A stretch of DNA of 64,000 nucleotides from contig NC_089490.1 of the NCBI RefSeq assembly GCF_036850765.1, positions 294,234,982-294,298,981 of the forward strand, written 5' to 3'. Origin of the DNA: Saccopteryx bilineata. Its lineage: Eukaryota; Chordata; Mammalia; Chiroptera; Emballonuridae. A model generated the notes under the pieces. The model was given only the letters and a program-made list of their open reading frames with translations. It was not told where the DNA came from and searched no databases. Below are positions 22,339 through 33,625 of this stretch, in pieces. The stretch's first letter is position 1, and every line of letters starts with the position of its first letter. Both the position numbers and the translations under genes were made by a program.

Positions 22339-25300
22339 AAGTGATACAGTTTTTGTAGATGCTGAGCAGGTCTCAAATTTAATTAAGTCATGGACTATTT
22401 TCATAAAGTTTTAAGTAAGCAATGAGTGGTTCTTGGCAATTTATTCTTTTTTCGTGATGAGAACTATTTTCTTGGAAATAGCTATTCCCAAGAATGGCTC
22501 ATTATCTTTTGAAAGATGTGGCAACCAACAAAACAGTTCATTTTATTGTTGGACAATGGCTATAAAAAATAAATTAGGAAAAATAAATTGCCAAACAATA
22601 CCCCCAGGAAAAGCAGATATTAATAATTTCAGACATACAAAGAGGTTTCAAAAGTTTTCAGATTTGCATTCCAAACATCTTAGGAAATAAAAAAAGCTAC
22701 AGTACATGAAATACATAGATTTTTAAAAGTAAGTTCAGCAAATATTTTTTAACACCTACTATCTGTGGGATGTTATATTAAATCTTATAACCTATGCTGT
22801 GTGCCCATCTTAACAATTCTTAGTCTTCCTGGGCTCCATCACTCAGTTTCTCCTGCTGTCACTCTTCTACTGGGTTTGGCTAGTGGGGAAAACGAGAGAG
22901 AGATTGAGGTATTTCATTCACATCTTTTCCCACATCAAGGCCACCAATTTATTATTTGCTGCATTCTTCTACAAATATTCCTTCCTTCCTTCTGCCCTCC
23001 TCAACGCCTTTCATCTTAAAGTTCCTCACGCACTTTCCTTGCCTTGTCTTCTCAGGTCAGAGAAGCCTGCTTTTTTTGCTCCCTGCTGGGTGTCTCATTG
23101 TTATTTTTCTGTCTGTCCCCTTAATCCTGCCCACACCTCTGTAAAAAGTCTAGCCATTTAATTCCCCTCATGAGCCAAGGTAATTCTATTTTATTTTCGT
23201 TACCATACTGTAATAAATACAACATAATTCAAAAATATTTGTAAAGAGTATAATTGGGCAAATTACATCTAATATTAAGAATTTGTTGAAGAAATAGCAA
23301 AATTTTATAAAATGTGAGATGGAGTGTTGCTAGTTGTGAAGGGACACATATCAGCTGGGCCTCGTGACCTGGACTGGATTTTAGTAGGTTATTAAAATTA
23401 GATTTTTTATTAGATTGGGTTGGTTGGTTCCTGTTACTGGAAAACAACATGTGTATGACTTTGGTATATCCCTAAAGCTTGCCCTGTCCTGAAGCATTCA
23501 ATTCTTGGGAAACTTCCCCAAGTGCCTGAGATTTATGAGCTTGAAGAAGACTATGCATCCTTGCAAATGTCATCTACTGAGACACTTTACATGGAGAGTG
23601 TCTCTCCTCTTCTTCCCTCCATGGCTCAGAACAGCCATGATCCTTCCACCAGTCCCAGCATAATACTACTCACATCTGGAGAGAACAGTATTATGAAGGA
23701 GGAGAAAGCCTAGGTCAAGAAACAAGAGCCATCTTCTCACAGACACAGCTCTGTGTACTCCATGAGAGATTTCAGAGATAGAAATGTCTCAGTGTTCAGC
23801 AGCTGCCAAAACTTTCCAACATCCTGAACTTTAGCTACTAACAGGTTAAGACCTGTGTCCAAAAGCAGAGAAAGAAATGCAAGAGTGGGCAGAAATGCAA
23901 ATGGCCAAAGAATAGGAACCGTGTGACTCATAGCAGCTCAGCAACCACAGAGGATCGGGGCCTCTCTTCCTATCATCTATGCCTGGTGAACACTTCTGGA
24001 CACCTTTCAGTGTGGAGCAGCCAGGCCCGCAGTAACCTAACTTGGAGCAACTGTTGCTGGCACAGCCAATCTTGGAACTACCATTCCTAGAATAGTCAGG
24101 TCTGGTGCCCCCAAGCTTGGAATGACCAGGCTTGGAACAACGAGGTCTGGGACAATCAGTTCTATAGTTATGGAGAGGAATTCCTATGACTTCAGATCCA
24201 GTTCCAGCAAAATCCTGGCAGTGATTTGGAGGCCATCTTGGAAACTGCTGGGACAAGCTATGATATAATACAGCACCCCTAAATATTACTGTAGTACAAA
24301 GCAAACGATGGGTTTATTCCTCGCTTACTCCATGAGCATACAACCTGACTCCATGAACATAGTCATGAACTCACAATGAGACGATAACTTTATTATTCAA
24401 TCTCAATTTGGGCAGTGCTTATGTTACATCTCCTAGGGTTTTTCTATGTATCTCTGCCCCAATATACTGCTTCTCATTATGGCTATTGTGTCAATTTGGA
24501 GAGATGAGGATGAGGGTGGGGTACAACTAGATTCTGCTTACAGAGTTTTCTATAGCCTTTCTGCAATGGACAAATGATAAAAGATGTCTCTGGATGTAGA
24601 TATTTAGATATAAGACTATTTTGGATAACTATAGGATTTAGACTCTTAACCTCAAGAATAGAAAGTAAAAGTACAAAGATGTGTGACATTATTCATATTT
24701 TCTGGGACTGGAAGACTTGTTAAAATCTTCAATTTGGGAGAATGGTTAAGCAATAATATGCTTCACTGATTTCCTTTGCACCTTCTGCTGTTTTATTGCA
24801 ACCCCTACTTTTTTAATATTCAAGATATTTTGTATTTTGCTGTATCATGATAATAACACCAGTTTGGCTGGTTGGTTTATAGTTTAAATACAAATGCATA
24901 AACAAGTATTGTACTCTTAAAAAAGTTATATTAACTTCTTTAGGATGCCACAGATCCCTTGTGCTCCTCCTTGATGTAATGTCTACGCCTACATTGGTGA
25001 TAATATTTTTCTTGCAATTCTTTAGAATTTCATAAGTTTTTATACAGAAATATGGTTTAGTTTTGTTTGGTATTGGACTTTATATTTTTAAGATTATTTT
25101 GGTTGACCTATCTTATTGAGTGAGCAGTCTTCTGTTACACGCTTTATTGCTAAGAACTATGTGTTCTCCCCAAATTTTGTCATTATTATAAATTCTGTTA
25201 TGGGTATTATTATACATGTATTGAGATGGATGTATAGCTTGGAGTGAAATGCTTGCTTAGAGAGCATGCACATCTTTAGTTTTGTGACTGTTAAAGCAAT

Positions 25301-26190
25301 TGTATTGGTTCATATAGAGGATATTTCATGTCATCATCAATATGTTAATGTTTGCCTAACTATAAAAATATGGTAATTCATACTTTTTTGGCTCAGTACA
25401 GTTCTGTGTCTTTGAAAAGATGCAAGAGACTTATGGAGTGCACTGTGAGATAAATATTCACCATTAGGTCTAACTCAAGTGTGATTCAAATATAAATTAA
25501 ATAAATAAGGAAAATATTTTTGCTTCATACAGAAAGATATCAAAATGAATACATGTGAACTGTAAAGAAAAAAGGCAATTAAAAAGAGATTAAGTTAATA
25601 AATGTCCATTTTTATTAATAGAAAAAAGCTGAAGCATTCCCCTAAATTATATATGTATATTATTCCTTAGAATGTACTTTTTTACATACAATAGCTGAAT
25701 ATTTTACAATCTATAATTCAAATATTTTAATTTTAAATGAAACAGCTTATTATTTATAGTTATTATTTCACTTTATAATATACCTCATTCTTATGCCATG
25801 TGTCTGGAGGTATGAGGATATGTACATGTGCCTGATGGTTTTAAAATGAATTGACTTTTAATTAAATAATGTAAAGAGTTTCCTTGGCACTACCCATATA
25901 GATTCTTACTTTCATGCATTAAACAAGCCACATTAGTTTGCATCTATTGCAGAGAAAATAACTGTTGTAGCCAGTGCTAAGAGGATGGACTCATATTCCA
26001 AGAGCATCCTCATTCTCTGGCTTTTGACACCCTGCCCTTGTCTGCAGAATCCAACTGCCAGTTCACCCCCACCCCATCCTTCCACCCCCAGGACCTACCC
26101 TGCCTTGCTAGAAAGTCCTTCTACACAGACAGCAGCAGTGCCTGGTCACGTTTAGGAGCTGCGCTCTTTGCTCACACAGGCACCTGGAGA
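22339..26190. other. Mostly anonymous sequence, with possible old repeats
   Basis: Between 22,790 and 23,170 the pyrimidine-rich text (tgggtttggctagtgggga, cctgcccacacctctgtaaa) resembles an old mammalian repeat 3' end, which I cannot name. A minus-strand frame at 23,846-24,304 (152 codons) has a Cys/Ser/Lys/Gly-rich middle and is discussed as a finding. 24,830-25,400 could be diverged L1 3'UTR. No gene supported. Confidence 0.35.
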
Positions 26191-26609
26191 GGTGATGCTC
26201 ACAGTGGTCAGCAAACCACAGCTCGTGAGACACATGTGGCTCTTTGGCCCCTTGAGTGTGGCTCTGCCACAAAATACCACGTGCGGGTGCGCAGGTACAC
26301 GCAGGGGTGTCGGTGGATGGGGCGATGGGAGATGTGGTGCAGGCGGGCCAGGAATACGCAGGGTGGTGGAGGCTCACGGGGTTCATGCATGAGTTGAGGG
26401 AGCCAGGCAGTCAGCAGTCTCATGTGCAGTGGTTAGTGCTAGTCGCGTCCGCAAATCGCGCGGGTGACTAAAGTATCTACTCGAAGCATAAAGTTACCTG
26501 TATTTTCCCAACCAGCTGCAAATCCTACAGGTATTTTTGTCATCAATTTAAGAATTATAATTATTTTGTGTTGGTGGCTTTATTATTATAAAATGAAACA
26601 TTTTTTTAG

Positions 26610-29011
26610 GTGCCCTGTCTGACATAGCTACAAAAAAGAAGCAAAGAAAAACGGAAGATGAAAACCGTGAATTTAAAGTTGAATGGACCAAGACTTTTGT
26701 GTTTATTCAAAACTTAAATGGCCTTCCGACCTGTCTTATTTGTCAGAAAAAAATTGACGCATAACAAGAAATCAAATTTGGAGAGATACTTTACAACTAA
26801 ACACATGTCATTTAGTACTAAATATCCTGTCGGGGAGGCAAGGAAGAAAGCAGTTGAGGAACTTCAGAAGAGTCAAGAAAAATCAAATTCTGTATTTAAT
26901 TACTGGATGCAATCTTTCAACAATGTTAATATTGCAAGTTTTGTGGTTCGTCAAGAAATTGCTAAGAGAGAAAACCTTATACAGAAGGCAAGTACATAAA
27001 AAGTTGTTTTATAAATGTATCCAAAGAGCTATTTCGGGATTTTAAAAACAAAGCCGATATTCTAAAAAAAATTAAAGAGTTACCATTGTCTGCTAAAACA
27101 GTGAAAGATAGAACAGTCAAAATGTCTTCAAATATAACCAACCAGCAAGTCGAAGATCTTAAATTGGTTTCAGCTTTATCAATAGCATTTGATGAGTCTT
27201 GTGACATAAATGAATGATACAGTGCAAGTTTCACTTTTTGTATGATTTATTTCATCTACAGGTCCTAAAGAAGAACTTTTAGGATTATTGCCACTCAAAG
27301 GTCAAACATGTGGAGAGGATATAGCAAAAGCTGTAATTGAGTACATGGAAAAACATCATATTCCACTCAATAAAATTGTCTCAATTTCAACAGATGGGGT
27401 GAAAAGTATGACTGGCGTAAGAAATGGGTTTGCTACTGTTTTGAAAGAAAAAATTAATCCCGAGATACTTACTTACCATTGCATCATTCATAAAGAAGCG
27501 CTTTGTGTGCATTTTCAGAAGAAATTTGCAAAGTTATGGAATTGGTGATTAAGATTATCAACTCCATTATAGCTAAAGCTCTTAATCATCACCAATTTAA
27601 AGAATTTTTAGTTGAAATGGAGAGTGAGTATATAGAACTTCTACTGCATAACAAGGCACATTGGTTATCAAGAGGAAGTGTTTTGATATGTTTTACCTCC
27701 TTATTAACAGAAATTAAAGCATTTCTCCTTGAGAAGGGTGTTCACTATCCAGAACTAACAAACTATCAGTGAATACAAAATTTTTATTTCATGGTAGATG
27801 TTACATCTCATTTAAGTCAGCTTAATCGTAAACTACAGGGGAAAGGAAACACAATTTTTCCGATGTTAGAAGAAGTTACTTCATTCAAAAACAAATTATC
27901 TCTTGCCCTGGCCGGTTGGCTCAGTGGTAGAGCGTCGGCCTGGCGTGCGGGGGACCCTGGTTCGATTCCCGGTCAGGGCACATAGGAGAAGCGCCCATTT
28001 GCTTCTCCACCCCCACTCCCGCCTTCCTCTCTGTGTCTCTCTTCCCCTCCCGCAGCCAAGGCTCCATTGGAGCAAAGATGGCCTGGGCGCTGGGGATGGC
28101 TCCTTGGCCTCTGCCCCAGGAGCTAGAGTGACTCTGGTCATGGCAGAGCGATGCCCCGAAGGGGCAAAGCATCGCCCCCTGGTGGGCAGAGCGTTGCCCC
28201 TGGTGGGCGTGCCGGGTGGATCCCGGTGGGGCGCATGCGGGAGTCTGTCTGACTGTCTCTCCCCGTTTCCAGCTTCAGAAAAATACAAAAAAACCCCCAA
28301 AACAAACAAACAAACAAACAAACAAAAAACAAATTATCTCTTTTCGCTCAAAATTTTGAAAGAGAAACTTTGATTCACCTTCCAAGCCTGTTGAAACATC
28401 GCCAAGAAAATAATTCTGATATTGACATTTGCTATTTCAAAAAAACACTTTTAAATATGAGGGAAGCTTTTCTCAACCGGTTTCAGGAATTCAGAAACAG
28501 CAAAGCGACCGTTAGCCTTTGTAAACAAACAAAACAAAAAACCTCTTGATGCTACTGTAACAGAATTAAATTTTTCTCCCTTTAATATTGACATTTCAAC
28601 TTTGAAATGGAATTGCTGGATTTAAAAAACAAAGAATTGTGGAGCTGGAAATTTGAACTTCTTTGTGCTGATATAGAAATATTGGAGAAAAACAAATGTG
28701 AACTTAGTTCACAGCACAAGTGATCTGCTTTGAAAGACCTGGAGAAGGAAGATATGTTGATTTTTAACACCCGGAATAGTATTCTTGACTCATATAGTTA
28801 GCTGAAAAAATGAGCGTTTGCTGTTCTTTCCTTATTCAGGTCTACATATTTATGTAAACAATCATTTTCAAGCATGAACCTTATCAAGAGTAAACTGAAA
28901 AATCGTCTTATTGATGAGAACCTGGAATCGTGGCTAAAGTTAAAAACAACAACATACAAACCTGACTTACCCAAACTTTCCAAGGAGATGCAAGGTCATT
29001 GTTCACATTAG
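26610..29011 (+). pseudogene. hAT transposase pseudogene (BED / GTF2IRD2-like type)
   Basis: The product would cut and join the element's ends. Visible parts in order: a BED-type zinc finger (LPTCLICQKKIDA, then a TKH near 26,800); the first catalytic aspartate region AFDESCDI (27,184); STDGVKSMTG with the second aspartate (about 27,385); HCIIHKEALC, the conserved C/H motif (about 27,480); HWLSRG (27,660); and the C-terminal hAT dimerisation region AFAVLSLFRSTYLC (28,810), ending with a stop at 29,009-29,011. At least three frame changes, several stops and a 420-bp SINE break it. The coding part is preceded by tttttttag at 26,601-26,609, which could be a splice acceptor joining a leader exon. 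The layout resembles transposases related to the vertebrate GTF2IRD2 hAT domain. It is not a host gene. Confidence 0.85.
27905..28324 (+). mobile_element. Type I tRNA-derived SINE inside the hAT transposase
   Basis: Perfect 18-bp duplication aaaaacaaattatctctt at 27,887-27,904 and 28,325-28,342. Intact box A-like and box B-like elements, and an (AAAC)n tail. Low divergence from the copies at 14,416 and 37,454. It interrupts the transposase between the FKNKLSL and FAQNFERE segments, so it post-dates the hAT insertion. Confidence 0.97.
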
Positions 29012-29169
29012 TGTTTGTCAGTCATTGTATGATTTAATTTTATGGATACCTTACAATTTAATTTTAGCAATAATATCATTATTAAGTATGCTATCAAGTT
29101 TTATTCAACGTACATATAGTTTAACTAAGACTTAAAACTTTAAGTAAAGTTTATTAAGTTAATTTTAGG

Positions 29170-29388
29170 GAGCATTGTGGAGTGAAAGAAGATGTAGTGT
29201 CGAGGATTGAGAAAGGTATGTTGAGATGGTTTGGACATATAGAAAGGATGAATGAAAGGAGGTAGACAAAACAAGTATACAAGACGAGTGTGGATGGGAG
29301 CGTTGGAAGGGGTAGACCTCAGCGAACATACCTCAATCAGATTGAGGACATATTTAGCAAAGGCCAGCTTAGGAGTACCCTAATTAAG
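29170..29388 (+). pseudogene. C-terminal end of a non-L1 LINE reverse transcriptase, inside the hAT element
   Basis: One frame reads 73 codons with a single stop. It includes GMLRWFGHIERMNERR, then TKQVYKTSVDG and VGRGRPQRTYLNQIED. The RWFGHxxRM ... GRGRPxxTYLDQIED order is the signature of the far C-terminus of endonuclease-type LINE ORF2 proteins annotated mainly in arthropods. It is not L1, L2 or BovB as I know them. It lies between the transposase stop (29,009) and the right inverted repeat (29,490), so it belongs to the transposon as a passenger or inserted before it decayed. The 5' part of the LINE is absent. Function: none expected now. Confidence 0.72.
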
Positions 29389-29598
29389 TTAATAACAATG
29401 GACCTATCTATATAGTTTAAGTTTAAAAAATTCGGCTCTCAGAAGAAATTTCAGTCGTTGTACTGTTGATATTTGGCTCTGTTGACTAATGGGTTTGCCA
29501 ACCACTGTTCTACGGGATAATTTATCTGATTATTTGTGGGAGCTGCTGAATTGCCATTTCCAGTATCAGTCATGGTCACACCAAGAACAGATTCCAAG

Positions 29599-29602
<4 letters not shown>

Positions 29603-29637
<35 letters not shown>
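29603..29637. repeat. (TA)n microsatellite
   Basis: About 17 uninterrupted TA units, likely length-polymorphic. Confidence 0.95.
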
Positions 29638-29640
<3 letters not shown>

Positions 29641-29654
29641 CTCAATTTTCAAAT

Positions 29655-30115
29655 AACCATTAATTGAGTACCATGTACCATATCCCTGACCTTATGCTAG
29701 ACCTGGGACTATATCCTTGACCTTTATTCTACTGTCAGGATTGTAATTAGACAGTAAATAATTTGAAAAATCAGTAAAATGTGTATTATATGATATCAGG
29801 GCAGTGATAATTGTTTCATAGTGAAATCAGGTTGCAATGACATGGAAATATTGATTAGTTGAACAGGAAGGCGCTGGAGAGAACAACATTCCTGTAGCAG
29901 AAAGAGTTAAATCTAGCTTCCCACCAATGGAGCATCAAGAAAAAAGCCTGTGTCAGAGGAAACAAGAGGGCGCTGCAGAGCAGACTAGTCAAGGCTGAGG
30001 TGGTACGAGGCAAGGCAGTGAGGGAGTGTGGGGCAGATTAGATCTATGGCATTTATTAAAGTGTGATGGGAAGTACTTGGGAGAAATGAGACTCTCATGA
30101 TCTAAATTCTTATGT
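29655..30115 (+). mobile_element. L2 3'-end fragment
   Basis: The order ttaattgagtaccatgtacc, tatgctagacctgggactat, acagtaaataatttg and later gaaatgagactctcatgat follows the 3' end of mammalian L2 elements (end of the LINE with a dispersed MIR-like tail). Diverged. It carries the CTCF-like sequence listed separately. Confidence 0.5.
29957..29980 (+). promoter_or_regulatory. CTCF-like motif
   Basis: aacaagagggcgctgcagag (29,961-29,980) agrees with the core of the vertebrate CTCF consensus (C-A-N-N-AGNGGGCGCT type). The first C of the consensus is replaced by A. A partial second core, aaggcgctgg, lies at about 29,869. Motif only; occupancy unknown. Confidence 0.35.
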
Positions 30116-30131
30116 AAAAGATGATTTTGGC

Positions 30132-30494
30132 CTGATCAGGAGGTGGTGCAGTGGATAGAGCATCGCACTGGGATGTGGAGGACCCAGGTTCGAGACCTCG
30201 AGGTTGCCAGATTGAGCGCGGAATCATCTGGTTTGAGCAAAGCTCACCAGCTTGGATCCAAGGTCACTGGGCTAAGCAAGGGGTTACTCAGTCTGCTGTA
30301 GCCCCCCCCCCCCAGTCAAGGCACATATGAGAAAGGACTCAATGAAGAACTAAGGTATCCCAATGGAAAACTAATGATTGATGCTTCTCATCTCTCTCCA
30401 TTTCTGTCTGTCTGTCCCTATCTATCCCTCTCTCTGACTCTCTCTCTGTCACTGTAAAATAAATAAATAAATAAATGACATTCCATTTTTAAAA
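30132..30494 (+). mobile_element. Type II tRNA-derived SINE
   Basis: Head ctgatcaggaggtggtgcag, box B-like ggttcgagacc, gcttctcatctctctcca tail region and an (AAAT)n tail. The duplication aaaagatgattttggc is perfect at 30,116-30,131 and 30,495-30,510. Confidence 0.95.
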
Positions 30495-30510
30495 AAAAGA
30501 TGATTTTGGC

Positions 30511-31490
30511 TGCTTTTGGGAGAAAAAATAGGATGAATAATGGCAGCAGACAGATGTATGAAGAAGGTGTTTTACTAATTTCTGAAAGAAATGATAGATT
30601 TGCCATTTTTTTGAAGCTGAAGTGGAATAGATTTTTAATAGACTGGATGGTGTATATAAAGAACTGGTGAAGACTCCATGTTTTGGAACCTTAGAAAATG
30701 GGTTAATGATGGCACAAATTACTGAGTGGGAAATTGCTGGAACAGAGCAGAATTGGGAGGATACAGATCAATATTTCTGTTTTATATGTTAAGTTTGACA
30801 TGCCTATTTGACATTCAAGGCAGGAGGAAATGAGTTCAATTTTCAGAGGAGAAATAACAGCTAGAAAAAGGTTTTTGGGAGTCATGTGCCCATGTCTTAG
30901 TTTTGAGGGAGGATTTTATGAACTACTGAATAGAGTGTAAATCAGTACAATAATTATAAAGAAAAAAAAGAAGTGCATATGCTATGTTAGTCTGGAATCA
31001 CCTTCTCCATCTCACCAAGAACCCAGCCTGTGTAATTCATTTGGGAATGTAATCATGGACAAGGAATGAGGAACAGGATGGGTGTACCAGGGGAAGAGAG
31101 AGTCAAATCTAGAACACATTATCAAGTTAGGGAGTTAGATATTCTAGAACCATTCACTAAAGTGAAACAAAGAGGAAAATGTGTTTCCATTAGCTCTAGG
31201 AGTTCCATTATTCAAGAGGTGCCCCATGGATATTATCTGACCAATTTGCAAGATAATGGTACATATGTTAGTATCAGATAAAATTCTTCCAGCAATCTAC
31301 ATAGACGTCCCAAGTCTTACCAGGGACTAAGAACAGATTGTATCAGTTTTTAGAGAGGTGAACAAAATTTACACAAAACTTGTATCCAAGGCCATGTCTA
31401 AAACAAGAGGTGAGTCTGGAAGAATATGCAGTGGTATAAGAGGAATACAATTTATGTGTAGATGTTGAAATTACACTCCTAAGTATATAT
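30511..31490. other. Anonymous AT-rich sequence
   Basis: No repeat or gene recognised. One 71-codon frame at 31,066 has no domain. Confidence 0.45.
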
Positions 31491-31493
31491 CTA

Positions 31494-31852
31494 CAATGGA
31501 CTGCATTCTATCCCCCCCATCATTTATGTCTTAAAACCAAAAGTTCCCAAATGTTGGTACTAGAAAGTGGGGTTTTTTGGGGGTTAATAAGGTCATGAGG
31601 AAGGAGCCCTCCTGAAAGGAATTAATGCCTTTATGAAAGAGATTCCAGAGATCTTTCTGCTCTGAGCTACATGAGGGTACAAGGAGAAGTTGGCAGATTG
31701 TAACTTGGATAAAGGTTCTCACCAAAACTCAACCATACTATCACCCTGATCTCAGAGTGGCAGACTGTGGAACTGTGAGAAAGAAATCTTTGTTGTTTGT
31801 AAGACACCCAGTCTGTGGTACTTTGTTAGAGCTGCTCAAACTAACCAGTACA
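31494..31852 (+). mobile_element. MaLR-type LTR (MLT1-like)
   Basis: Order: tggactgcattctatccccc, agttcccaaatgttggtact, taataaggtcatgagg, gaactgtgagaaagaaatct, acccagtctgtggtactttg and ctaaccagtaca at the 3' end, characteristic of MLT1/MST-like LTRs. Confidence 0.6.
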
Positions 31853-31854
31853 AT

Positions 31855-32615
31855 ATCCTAGAGAAGTTTTGACACATATATAACAGAATTCATCTCCATA
31901 ACAGCTATTTCTTTTAATTGCACAGGAATATATTATTACCAAATTTAGAGTCATTGTTTCTCTATGTGTAAAGAAAGTGATTTGAATATGTTCACAGGGA
32001 ACTTCAACTGAATTGATACTGTTTTATTTCTAGCTGAGCAGTGATATTGTAATATGTGAGGCATTTAAAAAATATATATCTTTTATATGTATAGAAAATG
32101 AGAAAATAAATAGCCATAAGAATGGAACCTATATATATCTGATATGTAGACTACTATAGAAATAAATGCTGTTAGACTATTAGGTCTTAGCTCTGATGTT
32201 TGAGATATTCCTCTAATGTCATGTAGTGATTCCTGGACTGTTTTGCCTTGGTGCTTAAAAATAAATAAGACTTTCAAACTTGTTTCTTTGATTATTTTAT
32301 TTATTTATAAAGGGGAAATTATTAGACAAAATTAAAATGATGGAGAACAAATGTATGGCAAAATTCAAGAAAAAGGGTTTGTTTTCTTAGATAACACATA
32401 CATCCATAGATTAGTTTTAGGAGAATCATCTTCTAGAGATGGGACCATGTCTACAAGTTGGTGGATCTCTAGTTATACACAGTATAAAAAAATTAGCTCA
32501 CACCAGGGGCCCTAAGTAGCTCATTTATGCATCACTGAGTGAACTTATCTAAAATGGGCACTGAAATAGGGTATGTGAATAACACCTATCTATTCACATT
32601 TTACTGATAATGTTC
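31855..32615. other. Anonymous AT-rich sequence
   Basis: No gene or clear repeat. Longest frame 64 codons. Confidence 0.45.
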
Positions 32616-32619
32616 TCAG

Positions 32620-32960
32620 CAGCAAGCCATTAGGCTAACAATAAAGAGACTAGACATGGGCCATGCTTTTATATAATCTAGTAGAGAGGAGGTGATTTAA
32701 ATAACCCAATTTTATTTTAAATAAATAAGTACTCAGATTGTGGTAAGTACTAGAAACACAGAAACAGGAAAGTGTAATAGGAAATAATGAGTTGAAGGGG
32801 AAAGAAACTAACTCAAATAAGGGTTTCTCTGAGAAGCAATATTTAAACAGAGACTAAAATAAATAAAGGGTAGATTAAGTGTTTCAGGCTATGAAAACAG
32901 CATCTGCAAAGGTCTTAAGCAGGGAAGGCCTTAGAAAATTATAAATTCAACCTGTGTTAC
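32620..32960 (+). mobile_element. L2 3'-end fragment
   Basis: tggtaagtactagaaacaca, gggtttctctgagaagcaat, atttaaacagagactaaa and gcatctgcaaaggtcttaag fit the 3' part of old L2 elements in that order. Diverged. Confidence 0.5.
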
Positions 32961-33063
32961 TGGGCAAAATGAACCCCAGGTGACATGGGCTGGGGCTAAT
33001 ATAGACAGAGAAGCAGGGGTCAGATTCACATAGCCATAATTATCAAAGTAAAAACTGTGCATT

Positions 33064-33175
33064 ATGGGTATGCAACATAATTGAACGACAAGATAACCTG
33101 GACATGTTATCTTTGAATATATGTATCCTGATTTACTGATGTCACCCCATTAAAAATAAATAAATAAAATTTTAA
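33064..33175 (+). mobile_element. 5'-truncated L1 3'UTR tip (same family as the L1 at 41.9 kb)
   Basis: Only about 112 bp: tgcaacataattgaacgaca through ttactgatgtcaccccatta and an A-rich tail. It is nearly identical to the complement of 41,900-41,995. The 14-bp duplication aaaaactgtgcatt is perfect at 33,050-33,063 and 33,176-33,189, so this is a separate recent insertion. Confidence 0.92.
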
Positions 33176-33379
33176 AAAAACTGTGCATTTTGCCTTTGGG
33201 CTAAAATAAGATCATATTTATTTATTTTTGTTTTGGTTCAATGCATTATTCTGACTTTAATCCATAATATATTGGAGAGATCATAGTAGAAGTAAAAAGA
33301 TATGGAAAGAAATCATTGCAGAAACTCAACCTTAAAAAAAATTTTTTTTTAATAAATTTTTTTTTAATAAATTTTTTTT

Positions 33380-33432
33380 TAGCATTTAGTACTAACTTTT
33401 CTTTCATTAAGAAAAGTTAGTACTAAATGCTA
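33380..33432. repeat. Perfect 24-bp inverted repeat with 5-bp spacer
   Basis: Left arm begins tagcatttagtactaac (33,380-33,403), spacer tcatt, right arm 33,409-33,432. All 24 pairs match. Two taaattttttttt repeats precede it. No flanking duplication that would make it a MITE is evident. Confidence 0.95.
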
Positions 33433-33625
33433 TTAAGTCCTCAGAAGCAAGATGAAGGCAAGAGATGAGCTCTCCATTGCACAGAGATTTTATTTCTTGA
33501 GTTAGAATAGTGTGAAGATATCTTCCAGGTTTCCCTCCATTTATTCCCATCTATTTTATGAGCATTATTAAAGCTCCATATTTATTATTTCTTGCAAAAA
33601 TCTTTAATTTTTAAAAAAATTAATA

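Larger units (their letters stand above)
26202..29507 (+). mobile_element. Autonomous-type hAT DNA transposon (decayed)
   Basis: Left end cagtggtcagcaaacc; the right end is the complement of cagtggttggcaaaccc, so the terminal inverted repeats agree over about 15 bp. Subterminal parts also correspond (gtggctctttggcccct at the left, ggctctg near the right). A GC-rich leader (26,280-26,460), unlike its surroundings, precedes a transposase relic, then an AT-rich 3' part containing a LINE fragment. The 8-bp flanks gatgctca and ttctacgg do not match. A type I SINE has inserted at 27,905. Size fits a full-length hAT of 2.5-3.3 kb. Confidence 0.85.
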
